Shown piece after piece: positions 8,553 to 17,502 of a stretch of DNA of 64,000 nt (position 1 is its first letter; each line of letters begins with the position of its first letter). Made by a program: the position numbers and the translations under genes. The stretch comes from Pandoraea capi (lineage in GTDB: Bacteria; Pseudomonadota; Gammaproteobacteria; Burkholderiales; Burkholderiaceae): contig NZ_CABPRV010000010.1 in NCBI RefSeq assembly GCF_902459735.1, positions 186,001 through 250,000 on the forward strand. Direction: 5' to 3'. The notes under the pieces are model-generated. The model saw nothing but the letters and a program-made list of their open reading frames with translations, was not told where the DNA came from and did not search any database.

Positions 8553-9956
8553 TCACCGGCGCCAGCGCAGCGGACGCCGCAACGGGTGCCGCTGCGGTCC
8601 GGTCGCGACCCACATCGTACTCGCGCCAGCCGCACCAGCCGCACCAGCCGCTACGATCCGTTCGCCGGACAGCGCGGCCGCTTCATCCTCTTCATCCTTG
8701 TCGACGGTCTTGCTGGTGTCGATGAATAGCGCCGCAATGACGCCAGCACCGAGCAGCGCCGCCGAGATCGTGAACGGCACGTTGTAGCTGCCGCTCGTCT
8801 CGATCAGATAGCCGAACGCCACGGGCGAGATCATGCCCGCCAGCCCGAAGCCCGTGTTCATCATGCCACCCGCCGTGCCGGCGTACTTGCCCGCGATGTC
8901 GAGCGGAAGCGTCCACAGCACCGGGTTGGTGATTTCGAGGAAGAAGAACGACGACGAGAGCAGCAGCACCGCCACCATCGGATCGGACACCATCGTCATG
9001 GGCAACAGGAACGCCAGCGATCCGCCCATGCCGACGACCAGCACCGACACCCGCGCGAAACGCAACCGGCCTGTCATCTTGTAAAGCTTGTCGGAGACGA
9101 CCCCGCCCAACGTGTCGCCCACCACGCCGGCGAGCAACGGCAACGCCGTGAACAAGGCCAGTTGCTTGAGATCGAAGCCCTGCGATTCGCGCAGATACGA
9201 CGGCATCCACGTCAGATAGACCCACAGCAGCCAGCCGTAGCAGAAGTCCACGAACGTCACGAGCCACATGCGGCGGATGAGCTTGCGCCAAGGTGTCGAC
9301 GCCCGTTTGGCCCGCTCGCAATCTCCCGAACGATAGCCGATCTCCGCAGCCTCTTGCGGCGTCACGCGACGGTGCTGCTCCGGCGTGTTGGTGAAAACCT
9401 TCATGTACAGCACGGTCCACGCGAGGCTCACCACACCCAGCACGATGAACGCTTCGCGCCAGTCGAACGCCACCACAATGGCGAGCACCACCGGCGGCGT
9501 AATCGCCCCGCCAAGACGCGCAAAGCTGTGAGTGATGCCCTGCGCAAACCCGCGCTCACCGACAGGCATCCAGTAAGTGAAGGCACGCGTGGCGGTGGGA
9601 AACGCACCGCCCTCGCCGATGCCCAGCACGAAGCGCAGCACGACCAGCGTCACGATGCTGCCGGCAAATCCGGTGGCAAGCGTGGCCGCGCCCCAGATCA
9701 GCGAAAGCACCGTCAGCACCAGCTTCGGCCCGTAACGATCTGCCAGCCATCCGCCGAAGATCTGCATCGCGGCATACGGATAGGCAAACGCCGAGAACAC
9801 GAGGCCTAGCTGCACCGTCGTGAGCCCCATCTCCTGTCGGATGAAGGGGCCCGCAACCGCAATGTTGACGCGATCGATGTACGAGATGAAATACATCAGG
9901 CACATGACCGCAAGAATGATGTGGCGCGTCTTCACGCGACCGGTACGCTTGTCCAT
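8553..9956 (-). CDS. sauU: MFS transporter, probable sulfoacetate uptake (SauU-like)
   Basis: The 467-residue protein has 12 predicted membrane helices and the ACS-family pattern (YFISYIDRVNIAVAGPFI at the first helix, GWLADRYGPKLVLT as the MFS loop 2-3 motif). The ATG at 9956 has AGGAG upstream. Gene order with an AMP-ligase, an acylating aldehyde dehydrogenase and a divergent IclR regulator matches sauRSTU as I know it from Cupriavidus necator, where SauU imports sulfoacetate. The last 35 or so residues are odd: a GAAGAAGA run from a GCCGCACCA repeat followed by an arginine-rich end, which looks like a recent extension past the normal stop. Confidence 0.8.
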   Translation of the reverse strand: MDKRTGRVKTRHIILAVMCLMYFISYIDRVNIAVAGPFIRQEMGLTTVQLGLVFSAFAYPYAAMQIFGGWLADRYGPKLVLTVLSLIWGAATLATGFAGSIVTLVVLRFVLGIGEGGAFPTATRAFTYWMPVGERGFAQGITHSFARLGGAITPPVVLAIVVAFDWREAFIVLGVVSLAWTVLYMKVFTNTPEQHRRVTPQEAAEIGYRSGDCERAKRASTPWRKLIRRMWLVTFVDFCYGWLLWVYLTWMPSYLRESQGFDLKQLALFTALPLLAGVVGDTLGGVVSDKLYKMTGRLRFARVSVLVVGMGGSLAFLLPMTMVSDPMVAVLLLSSSFFFLEITNPVLWTLPLDIAGKYAGTAGGMMNTGFGLAGMISPVAFGYLIETSGSYNVPFTISAALLGAGVIAALFIDTSKTVDKDEEDEAAALSGERIVAAGAAGAAGASTMWVATGPQRHPLRRPLRWRR

Positions 9957-10045
9957 GTTGTCTCCTATGTATTTACGTCGCACACGTCATGCGCGTGCGA
10001 TCGTGTCCTGCATGACGGGGGACATCGCCCCCCTTGCACTACGAA

Positions 10046-11677
10046 TCACGACGGTTGCAGCAATTTCAGCCGTTGCACCTTGCCCGACGGGCCACGGGGC
10101 AACTCGGTTACGAAACGAAACTCCTTGGGGGTCTTGTAGCGGCCAAGCGTTTGCAGACAGTGCTCGCGAAGTGCCTGCACATCGGGTGGCGTATGGCCGT
10201 CGGCATGCGCCGCCTCTCTGAGCACGACGAACGCCACGATCTCTTGCCCGTAGGCCGGGTCGGGCACGCCGACGGCTGCCGCTTCGAGCACGTCGGGGTG
10301 ACGCAGCAACGCTTCGTCGATCTCGCGCGGGGCGATGTTCTCGCCGCCTTTGATGATCAGTTCCTTGGCGCGTCCGGTGATGTAGAAGTAGCCATCGTCG
10401 TCGCGATAGCCCAGGTCGCCGGTACGCAGCCAGCCGTCGGCCGTGAACGCGCCGGCGGTCTCCTCCGGCCGCTTGTAATACCCGCGCATGACCTGTGCGC
10501 CACGTAGCACCAGCTCTCCGGTCTCGCCCGGCTCCGCTTGCGATCCGTCGCGCCGGACGACTTTCGCTTCCCCACCCGATGGCAATCCGATGCTGCCGAT
10601 GCGTCTTGCCTTGGCGTCGAACGGGTTGCTGAAGACCGGCGCGGCCGTCTCGGTCATGCCCATCGTCTCGATGATGCCGATGCCGAACCGCGCCTCGAAC
10701 GCACGATGGTGATCGGCAGGCAATGCCGCCGATGCGCTGCGGCAGAATCGCAGTCCAGCCAGCGCAGCGCGCTCCGGCACGTCGCCGTCGTGCAGGCCGT
10801 CGAGCAAATACGCCACGATGGTCGGCACGACGTTGATCCACGTACAGCGTGTGGCCATGACGTCGCGCCAGAAGGTGCGTGCGGAGAAGCGGGGCGCCAT
10901 CACCACGGAACCCCCGTGAAACAAGGGCGTGAGCAGCGTCACCACGAGACCGTTGATGTGATACAGCGGCAGCGACGCCAGCACGCGATCGTCCTGCGTC
11001 AGCCGATGCTCCGCACTGATGAAAGCCGCATTGGCGAGCAGATTCCGATGCGAAAGCAGCACGCCCTTCGGCACGCCGGTCGTCCCGGAGGTGTACATGA
11101 GCAACGCAATGTCGCTCCCGGCCAACGAGGGTGCGGCGTTGCTCACATCCAACGCCGGGATGTCCGGCAAGCCGGACGCCTCCGGCGACGTGCACACCAG
11201 CGCCACAGGCCGCGTCATGCCCTGCGCTCGTGCGGCCTCCACCGCCTGCACGACCGCCGGGAGCATCGCGTCGGAGACGAAGATCACACGCGTCTCCGAG
11301 TGCTCGATGATGTATTGCAGTTGCGTCGGCTGACACAGCAGATTGACGGGATTGACGATCAGACCGCAGTACATCGCGGCGAGGATGATGCGCGCCGTCT
11401 GCGGCCCGTTGCCCATGCAGACGGAGACGATGTCGCCTTCGCGCAGCCCGGCGTCGGCAAAGCGACGCGCGAGCGCACGACAATCGTCGCGCAAGGCTTC
11501 GAACGTCAGTGCCGCGCCCGCCCCTTCTCCCTCGGTCAATGCGAGCAGATACGGTCGTTGGCCATACGCAGACGCCTGTGTATCGATCAGTTCGCGCAAC
11601 GTGTCAGCAGGCGTGGCGACCGGCTCGCGCGCCGCAACGACGGCGGCGGTCGCTACCGGATTCGTGGGCGCGTTCAT
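10046..11677 (-). CDS. sauT: AMP-forming acyl-CoA ligase, probable sulfoacetate-CoA ligase (SauT-like)
   Basis: The 543-residue enzyme carries the ANL-superfamily ATP loop YTSGTTGVPKG (about 195-205), the GMTETA motif, GDLGYRDDDGYFYITGR and the catalytic lysine in GPSGKVQRLK near the C-terminus. Members adenylate a carboxylate and pass it to CoA. In sulfoacetate catabolism SauT makes sulfoacetyl-CoA, which SauS reduces to sulfoacetaldehyde. The start at 11677 overlaps the stop of sauS in ATGA. Specificity for sulfoacetate rests on gene order and not on pocket residues; an oxalate or other short-acid CoA ligase is the alternative. Confidence 0.78.
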   Translation of the reverse strand: MNAPTNPVATAAVVAAREPVATPADTLRELIDTQASAYGQRPYLLALTEGEGAGAALTFEALRDDCRALARRFADAGLREGDIVSVCMGNGPQTARIILAAMYCGLIVNPVNLLCQPTQLQYIIEHSETRVIFVSDAMLPAVVQAVEAARAQGMTRPVALVCTSPEASGLPDIPALDVSNAAPSLAGSDIALLMYTSGTTGVPKGVLLSHRNLLANAAFISAEHRLTQDDRVLASLPLYHINGLVVTLLTPLFHGGSVVMAPRFSARTFWRDVMATRCTWINVVPTIVAYLLDGLHDGDVPERAALAGLRFCRSASAALPADHHRAFEARFGIGIIETMGMTETAAPVFSNPFDAKARRIGSIGLPSGGEAKVVRRDGSQAEPGETGELVLRGAQVMRGYYKRPEETAGAFTADGWLRTGDLGYRDDDGYFYITGRAKELIIKGGENIAPREIDEALLRHPDVLEAAAVGVPDPAYGQEIVAFVVLREAAHADGHTPPDVQALREHCLQTLGRYKTPKEFRFVTELPRGPSGKVQRLKLLQPS

Positions 11678-13149
11678 CGTCCGAATCTCCCGAAGTAGTC
11701 GGCGAGCAGATCGTCGGCGTCCGGCACTTCGGCGGCGATGGGGTAAGCCACGCGCGTGACGTTGAGATACTGGCGAAAGCCGAGGTTCTCGGTGAAGTTG
11801 TTCTTCCCCCAGGTGCCGCATCCCATCGAGAGCGAGAACGGCAGACCGTTGTCGAAATTGCCGCCGGTGGCAAAGCAATGCGCCTGATTCACGATCACGC
11901 GCGCGACCGGGAGCGTTTCGCCCAGATGCACCGCCTGCGCCGGGTCCGCACTGTGCAATCCGACCGAATGCCCCGCACCCATGTAGTCGTAGAGGCGTGC
12001 GACGAGCGACGTCGCGTCGTCGAAGTCCTTCGCGCGATAGACGGTCAGCACCGGCGAGAGCTTTTCGCCGGAGAACGGATGATCCGCACCGGTCCCCGTC
12101 TCTTCGACCATCAGAAAGGCGGGGCGCTGCGCGGCCACGTCGTGAAGCCCGGCGATTTCCGCAATGCGTTGCGCGGACTGCGCCGTGCACTGGCCCGAGA
12201 GCTTGCCATCCACCCACATGACCTGCGCCAGTGCGCGCTTCTGGCTGGCGTCGAGCAGCACGCCGCCCGCGCGACGCAGCGCATCGAGCATGGCGTCGTA
12301 GATACCGTCTTCGATCACCACACTGTTCTCCGACGAGCAACTGGTCGCGTTGTCGAAGGTTTTCGAGCGGGCGATCTTGTCGGCGGCATCGGTCAGATCA
12401 GCGCTCGACGTGACGATCGACGCCACATTCCCCGCCCCGACGCCGAACGCCGGCGTACCACTGGTGTAAGCCATACGAACGTTCGCCTGCGATCCGGTCG
12501 CGACGATCAGATCCGCCTGACGCATGAGCGAAGCCGTCGCCGCCTTGCTGATCGGCTCGGGCAACATCTGCACGAGATCCCGCGACAGACCCGCCCGCTC
12601 GAACTCGGCGTGAATGAACCGCAGCAGCAACGCGCATGCGCTGTAACCCTTGGGTGACGGCGCCACGATCACCGCATTGCCGCACTTGAGCGCGTTGACG
12701 ATCTTGTTCGCCGGCGTGGCCGCCGGGTTGGTCGATGGCGTAATCGCCGCCACGACGCCGACCGGCCGGGCAATCTCCACGATGCCCTTGCGGGTGTCCT
12801 CGGCAATGACACCGTGCGTCTTGCGTCCGTGCAGATCGCGCAGCAGGCCGAGTGTCTTGCGGAAGTTCTTCTGGATCTTGTCGTCGACGTTGCCGAGCCC
12901 GGTGTCGCGCACGGCCAGTTCCGCCAGTTGCCGGTTGCGCGACGGCGCCATGATGGCCCAGGCCGCCGCGCTGGCCGCCGTGTCGAGCGCGGGTTGCCCG
13001 CCCGCCGCGAAATCGCGCTGCGCCAGTCTGGCCCGCGCGATCAGTTGCCCGACCATGGCATCGACATCGGGTGCGCCAGTGTGCGTGTCCGAGGGGAACG
13101 ACCGAGGGTTCTGTGACGCAACGACCGCGCCGGGAGCCCGTGAATTCAT
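11674..13149 (-). CDS. sauS: CoA-acylating aldehyde dehydrogenase, probable sulfoacetaldehyde dehydrogenase (SauS-like)
   Basis: The 491-residue protein has the acylating ALDH pattern: ITPSTNPAATPANKIVNALK for the cofactor region, TGSQANVR, and catalytic C271 in NATSCSSENSVV, with no glutamate base of ordinary ALDHs visible. It starts at ATG 13149 behind AGGAGGCGTCTC. The gene is first in the sauSTU operon and divergent from the IclR gene across 260 bp. The expected reaction is sulfoacetyl-CoA plus NADPH to sulfoacetaldehyde and CoA. Sulfoacetaldehyde acetyltransferase (xsc), needed to finish the route, is not in the window. Confidence 0.8.
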   Translation of the reverse strand: MNSRAPGAVVASQNPRSFPSDTHTGAPDVDAMVGQLIARARLAQRDFAAGGQPALDTAASAAAWAIMAPSRNRQLAELAVRDTGLGNVDDKIQKNFRKTLGLLRDLHGRKTHGVIAEDTRKGIVEIARPVGVVAAITPSTNPAATPANKIVNALKCGNAVIVAPSPKGYSACALLLRFIHAEFERAGLSRDLVQMLPEPISKAATASLMRQADLIVATGSQANVRMAYTSGTPAFGVGAGNVASIVTSSADLTDAADKIARSKTFDNATSCSSENSVVIEDGIYDAMLDALRRAGGVLLDASQKRALAQVMWVDGKLSGQCTAQSAQRIAEIAGLHDVAAQRPAFLMVEETGTGADHPFSGEKLSPVLTVYRAKDFDDATSLVARLYDYMGAGHSVGLHSADPAQAVHLGETLPVARVIVNQAHCFATGGNFDNGLPFSLSMGCGTWGKNNFTENLGFRQYLNVTRVAYPIAAEVPDADDLLADYFGRFGR

Positions 13150-13409
13150 GAGACGCCTCCTGTGGTTTTTCGATTGGGTTCGTGTGACCAATCTAGTCAA
13201 CCGCGGTCGCGCCGCCGGTCTCAAATTCCCGGTCAACCCGGACACCGTCGGCGGGTGTACAGGGTGCCTCGAAATTCGGGACCGATGAAGTCCGCAAAAG
13301 CGATGAAACCGATGCACAATCAGGCTCAGCACCGCACGCAACGACGAGATTGCCAAGCGGGCAAGGCATCAAAGAGACAAGGGGACGAAGCCAGACCTCA
13401 GGAGGCGAC

Positions 13410-14174
13410 ATGACGGCATCGAATCAATCGAACGCAGCCGCAGTGCGTGCGTTTCGCGTGCTCGAAACTCTGGCAGACGCAGGCAGTCCGCTGTCGATGA
13501 TGGACCTCGTGAACGCACTCGGTCTGCCGAAGCAGACGGTGCATCGCATCCTGACCCAGCTCAAGGATGCCTGGCTCATCACCCGAAGCGACAACGACCG
13601 GCGCTACGAATGCTCGCCACGCGTGCGGGCGCTCGCCGTGAACGTGCTGATGCAGACCGGGCCTGCCGCCGCGCGTCACGGCCTGCTGCAACAACTCGTC
13701 GCGAGCATCGGCGAGACGTGCAATCTCACGATGCTCTCCGGCAACGATGTGATTTACGTGGATCGTGTGGAGACGGAGTGGCCGCTGCGCATGCATTTGC
13801 AACCGGGATCGCATGTCCCGCTGCATTGCTCGGCGAGCGGTAAATTGCTACTGAGTTTCTTGCCGAAGGAACGGCGCGAACATCTGATCGACACGCTGCC
13901 GCTGCGCCGTTTCTCCGATCAGACCTTTACCGATCGCGACGCGTTACGCACGGAGTTGCAGCACACACGCCGTCGCAAGATGGGCATCAACAATCAGGAA
14001 CACTTGCAGGGATTGATCGCGATTGCCGTGCCGGTGCTGCTCAACCGCAATCGCGCGTGCGCCGCCATCGCCGTGCAGGCGCCCATCGGCAGGCTGACGC
14101 TCGACGATCTGCTCGCCTTCGAGCCGGAGCTTCGCTTCGCCGCCGAAGAGACGGCGAGAACGTTCCGTAACTGA
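13410..14174 (+). CDS. sauR: IclR-family regulator, SauR-like
   Basis: The 254-residue protein has an N-terminal winged HTH (AFRVLETLADAG through LPKQTVHRILTQLKD, about residues 10-55) and a C-terminal IclR effector domain with GETCNLTMLSGNDVIYVDRVE and HCSASGKLLLSFL. ATG 13410 follows AGGAGGCGAC. It is transcribed away from sauSTU, the usual place for the local regulator, and probably senses a sulfoacetate-derived ligand. The 260-bp divergent region must hold both promoters; I see a small TGAC-N7-GTCA dyad near 13185-13200 but no decisive operator. Confidence 0.82.
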   Translation: MTASNQSNAAAVRAFRVLETLADAGSPLSMMDLVNALGLPKQTVHRILTQLKDAWLITRSDNDRRYECSPRVRALAVNVLMQTGPAAARHGLLQQLVASIGETCNLTMLSGNDVIYVDRVETEWPLRMHLQPGSHVPLHCSASGKLLLSFLPKERREHLIDTLPLRRFSDQTFTDRDALRTELQHTRRRKMGINNQEHLQGLIAIAVPVLLNRNRACAAIAVQAPIGRLTLDDLLAFEPELRFAAEETARTFRN

Positions 14175-14234
14175 GCCACGATGGGGTTATCGATGGGTGT
14201 CAGTGCATGTTGACGAGCGTGGAAGGGCGCGTCG

Positions 14235-15635
14235 TCAGTTGCCGTGCACCAGCCGCTCGAACAGATCTTCATCGCCCATCTGACCGCCCTTGAGCAGGAT
14301 CTCCATCCCGTCGAGCGTGGCGCAGTCGCTGCGCAGGCGGCAAAGCGGCGCACCCGCCGAGAGGGTGCCGGCATAGGTCAGCCCCCACGCGTCCAGTCCG
14401 CGCACCCCGTGGCTCGATGTGTCGCCTCCGGCAATCGCCGCCCGCGAGACAGGCGCCGCTTGCAGCACTTTCCGGAGCAGACGTCCGCCCGCCTGCGCCA
14501 GTGCCAGCGCGGACACGGACGCACCATCGCCCTCACGCCCGGCCGACGGCACCGTACACGCCAGCGTATGCCGCCCCGCCCGCAGATGTTGCGTCAGTTC
14601 GTCGGCCACGGAGGCCAGATAGCGTCCATCGCCCTGCACCAGACGCGCCGCGTCGAGACGGACGATTTCGAACGATCTGGCCGCACTCACCTGCCTTGCC
14701 GTCACCGGAGACAAGCTCCCAGCGAGCACCAGCACCGGTCCGCTTGCGGCGGCGACACGTTCCGTTCGCGCCGCTCCCGCCGTTTCCGGCGTCTGCGGCG
14801 TGGCGCCTCGCGTCATGGCGCTCGACAACGCCTGCGTCACGCTGCTAGGCCCTACCGCCAGCAACGGCGCTTGCTGAGCCTGTGCCCAAAGCACGGAGCC
14901 GATCTCGGCGAGATCCGATGTCGCCGCGACATCCCAAAGCACGTTGACGACACCCGACGCACGCAACGATTCAAGGCGCGAGGTGACCTGCGCGATCCGC
15001 GCCACGGCGTCTGCCTCCGTGACTCCCGCCGAGGGCACATAGCCGGTCCACGGCATCAGCCCGATGTCCGACACCCCTTGCGCAGCGAGATGCCGCCGCA
15101 AATCGGCTTCGTGCATCGGCGTCACGGGATGACGACTCATCGTCGGATGCCGGTCGAGACGAAACACCTCGCCCCCCGCGCCTGCTGCGGCGAACAGATT
15201 GCCGAACAGACAGTACCGCCCGAGGTTCGGCTGCCCCCCGACGATGGCCGTCCACTGACTGGGCATCGCGGGGGCGAGCGCGCGCATCGCTTCGCCGATG
15301 CTGCCCACGTCCGGCCCGCTGTCGAAGGTCGAGCAGGTCTTATAGTGCAGCACCGCCGGTTTCAGGCGACGCGCCAGGTCCGCAATCGGGCCGAGTTCGT
15401 CGCGCATGGCGGCGGGTGCCAGCGAGCGCGACACCCCGGCAATGCCCAGACAGTCGAGCGCGCCCAGCGATGCCAGACGCGCTTCATCCGGCGGCCCGAA
15501 TAGCAGCACACTTCGCAAACCCGCGCGCGCGGCCGTCGCCAGCGCATCGGTGGCGCCGGTGAAATCGTCTCCGTAGTAGAGCAGTTGCGGGCGATGCATC
15601 GCGTCGGCCGTAGCTTCAATCGTGTCGATGGGCAT
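14235..15635 (-). CDS. DUF1537 four-carbon acid sugar kinase family protein (OiaK-like)
   Basis: The 466-residue protein has the N-terminal signature GDDFTGATD (D23, D24, D30) and the C-terminal GGDTSSHGVRGL and LKGGQMG motifs of the DUF1537 kinases, which phosphorylate carbohydrate acids with ATP. Next to a RuBisCO-like protein it most resembles 3-oxo-isoapionate kinase (OiaK) of apiose-derived pathways. I chose ATG 15635, which leaves a 13-bp gap behind the RuBisCO-like gene; a longer frame runs into that gene. Substrate assignment is by context only; a tetronate or similar acid remains possible. Confidence 0.78.
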   Translation of the reverse strand: MPIDTIEATADAMHRPQLLYYGDDFTGATDALATAARAGLRSVLLFGPPDEARLASLGALDCLGIAGVSRSLAPAAMRDELGPIADLARRLKPAVLHYKTCSTFDSGPDVGSIGEAMRALAPAMPSQWTAIVGGQPNLGRYCLFGNLFAAAGAGGEVFRLDRHPTMSRHPVTPMHEADLRRHLAAQGVSDIGLMPWTGYVPSAGVTEADAVARIAQVTSRLESLRASGVVNVLWDVAATSDLAEIGSVLWAQAQQAPLLAVGPSSVTQALSSAMTRGATPQTPETAGAARTERVAAASGPVLVLAGSLSPVTARQVSAARSFEIVRLDAARLVQGDGRYLASVADELTQHLRAGRHTLACTVPSAGREGDGASVSALALAQAGGRLLRKVLQAAPVSRAAIAGGDTSSHGVRGLDAWGLTYAGTLSAGAPLCRLRSDCATLDGMEILLKGGQMGDEDLFERLVHGN

Positions 15636-15648
15636 GACGGCGCTCCGC

Positions 15649-16938
15649 TCAACGACCGAAGCGCTGCAACGCCGCCGCCAGTGCCGGTGAGTGCAAGGCG
15701 GCCGCTTCGAGCGACTCGCCCTCGCGCACCGCCTGCCATGCGTCGCGCAGGCTCTGTACACCGGCGGCAGGGCCGTCCGGGTGAGCGAGGATGCCGCCGC
15801 CCGCCATGAAGAGCAGATCGTCGCGACGCACCGCACGCCAGGTCGCAGGCACCGTGCCCGCCCATTGCCCGGAGGAGAACGCCGGCATGACGCGATCGTC
15901 GATGTCGCCGTTGCCGGGGGTATCGAAGGCCAGCGGCGTGTAGCAGTCGTGCGCCGATTCGACGACCTCGTCATCCGGCTGCGAAAACTTGCCCTGCAAG
16001 CCGTGCACGTGCATATGGTCGACACCGGCCAGACGCCACAGCGCCTGATACGCCTGAAAGCCGATGCCGAGCATCGGCGCCCGCGACATCGCGCCGAAGC
16101 CGTTGCGATGCCCGTGGATCGCCATCCCCGTGTGACGACGTAGCGTCTGCACCGCCGAGAATCCGCACCAGTTCAGGCTGACCATCACGCAATTGCCGCC
16201 TTCGCGTCGCACGAGATCGGCGTGACGCAGCATCGCCTCCGTCTCGTCAGTGATGTTGAACGCCACCATCACCTGCTTGCCGGTGCGCTCCCGATGCGCG
16301 CGCACGGCCGCCATGACCGCCGGCACCCGCAGCGCCAGCGGTGCATGGACCGGGTTAGCGCATACCTCGTCGTCTTTGATGAAGTCGACGCCTGCGACAC
16401 ACAGGCGCGCCACCAGCGCTGCGGTGTCCTGCGCACTCATGCCGACGTTCGGTTTGAGAATCGTGCCGACCAGCGCCCCGCGCGCCACGCCCGTCGCTTC
16501 GCGCGTGCCGGCAATACCGCAGCGCGGAAACTCGAACTGCTTGCGGTAGGCCGACGGCAAGGCGATGCGTTCGAGCCGCATGCCGGTGACTTCGCCCAGA
16601 TCGTAAAGATTGCCCGCCACCGTAGCAGCGAGCGTCGGCAGGTTGGCGCCGATGTTGTCACAAGGAAAGGCGATGCGCACGCGCGCCCGATGCCAGGGAC
16701 CGGTGACACCGGGTCCGCCCTTGCGCTCGAGAAACGCGTTGGGCAGCGACGGACGCTCGACGTCGCCGACGAAATCGACGGCCTGCACGACGGCGCGGGC
16801 GCGCTCACGCAAGGCATCGGTCTCGCCTTCGACACGCGTGAACGTGCCGCACGACTGCTCGCCGGCCATGACTTCAGCCACCTTGCGCGGATCGAGGGGC
16901 GTTTCGATCAGATACGTGGCGTTGAGCGTTGCCGTCAT
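15649..16938 (-). CDS. RuBisCO-like protein (OiaX/OiaT-related group)
   Basis: The 429-residue protein is a RuBisCO large-subunit homologue. It keeps a lysine in TILKP (K162, matching the RuBisCO active-site K175), the carbamylated-lysine and metal-ligand segment GVDFIKDDE (K188, D190, E191), the HGHRNG segment (H277, R278), VDHMHVHG and K317 on the loop-6 position. There is no small subunit and no phosphoribulokinase, so carbon fixation is not expected. Together with the adjacent DUF1537 kinase it fits enzymes acting on 3-oxo-isoapionate 4-phosphate (decarboxylase or transcarboxylase/hydrolase). Its start at 16938 overlaps the stop of the VOC gene in ATGA. Confidence 0.82.
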   Translation of the reverse strand: MTATLNATYLIETPLDPRKVAEVMAGEQSCGTFTRVEGETDALRERARAVVQAVDFVGDVERPSLPNAFLERKGGPGVTGPWHRARVRIAFPCDNIGANLPTLAATVAGNLYDLGEVTGMRLERIALPSAYRKQFEFPRCGIAGTREATGVARGALVGTILKPNVGMSAQDTAALVARLCVAGVDFIKDDEVCANPVHAPLALRVPAVMAAVRAHRERTGKQVMVAFNITDETEAMLRHADLVRREGGNCVMVSLNWCGFSAVQTLRRHTGMAIHGHRNGFGAMSRAPMLGIGFQAYQALWRLAGVDHMHVHGLQGKFSQPDDEVVESAHDCYTPLAFDTPGNGDIDDRVMPAFSSGQWAGTVPATWRAVRRDDLLFMAGGGILAHPDGPAAGVQSLRDAWQAVREGESLEAAALHSPALAAALQRFGR

Positions 16939-17489
16939 AGCGTCGTCAGATCCGGAAAGGGACGAACGGGATCCGTGCCGTCCCACGCGGCGGCGGCCTC
17001 GCGAATCATCGCGAAAAGACGCCCCTTCGGACCGGCGACTTCCGACAGTTCGATGGTGGTGCCCGGGTGACAGCCGGGTTCGGCATTGCGATCTTCGAAG
17101 TAGACGAAGCGGCCGTTCTCGCCCACTTCGCCGCCCATGCAGACCTCGAAGCCCGCCGCCTGCGCACGCGCCAGATCGGCATCGAAGTCCTGCGTCCAGT
17201 ACGCCACGTGTTGTGCACCCGAGCGCCCCGCCTGGAGAAAATCCCGATACATCGACGGCACGTCGTTGCGAATCTGGAGCAGCTCGATCTGCAAGCCGCC
17301 CGCGTTGGCCAGCGCCACCGAGTTATGCGGCTCGAAGGACTCGCCGCGATAGGTGTAGTTGCGAATCGGCACCTTGGGGTTGTAGTACCACGGCCCTACG
17401 CCCAGCACATTCGACCAGTAGGTCATGGCCGCTTCGATGTCGGGCACGATATATGCCACCTGGCGGATTTCGCCGAAGAATCTGCTCAT
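16935..17489 (-). CDS. VOC (glyoxalase/bleomycin resistance) family protein
   Basis: The 184-residue protein has two beta-alpha-beta-beta-beta modules: FFGEIRQVAYIVPDIEAAMTYW at the start and GAQHVAYWTQDFDADLARAQAAGF in the middle, with likely metal ligands in IELLQ, QHVAYW and TTIELSE. Such proteins are metal-dependent isomerases, epimerases or lyases, or dioxygenases. It is translationally coupled to the RuBisCO-like gene (ATGA overlap) and follows the TRAP transporter by 13 bp, so it should be a step of the same pathway. I know no VOC enzyme in the described apionate routes, which makes this the least predictable member. Confidence 0.8.
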   Translation of the reverse strand: MSRFFGEIRQVAYIVPDIEAAMTYWSNVLGVGPWYYNPKVPIRNYTYRGESFEPHNSVALANAGGLQIELLQIRNDVPSMYRDFLQAGRSGAQHVAYWTQDFDADLARAQAAGFEVCMGGEVGENGRFVYFEDRNAEPGCHPGTTIELSEVAGPKGRLFAMIREAAAAWDGTDPVRPFPDLTTL

Positions 17490-17502
17490 GGATCGTGTTG
17501 TA

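Noticed and set aside
10046-12340. A fused ligase of over 700 residues
   Set aside because: The extra N-terminal part lies on top of the sauS gene in another frame; ATG 11677 overlapping the sauS stop gives the normal family length.
15649-16938. A true carbon-fixing RuBisCO large subunit
   Set aside because: No small subunit or phosphoribulokinase is present, sequence around the active site is of the RuBisCO-like type, and the neighbours are a DUF1537 kinase and a TRAP importer.
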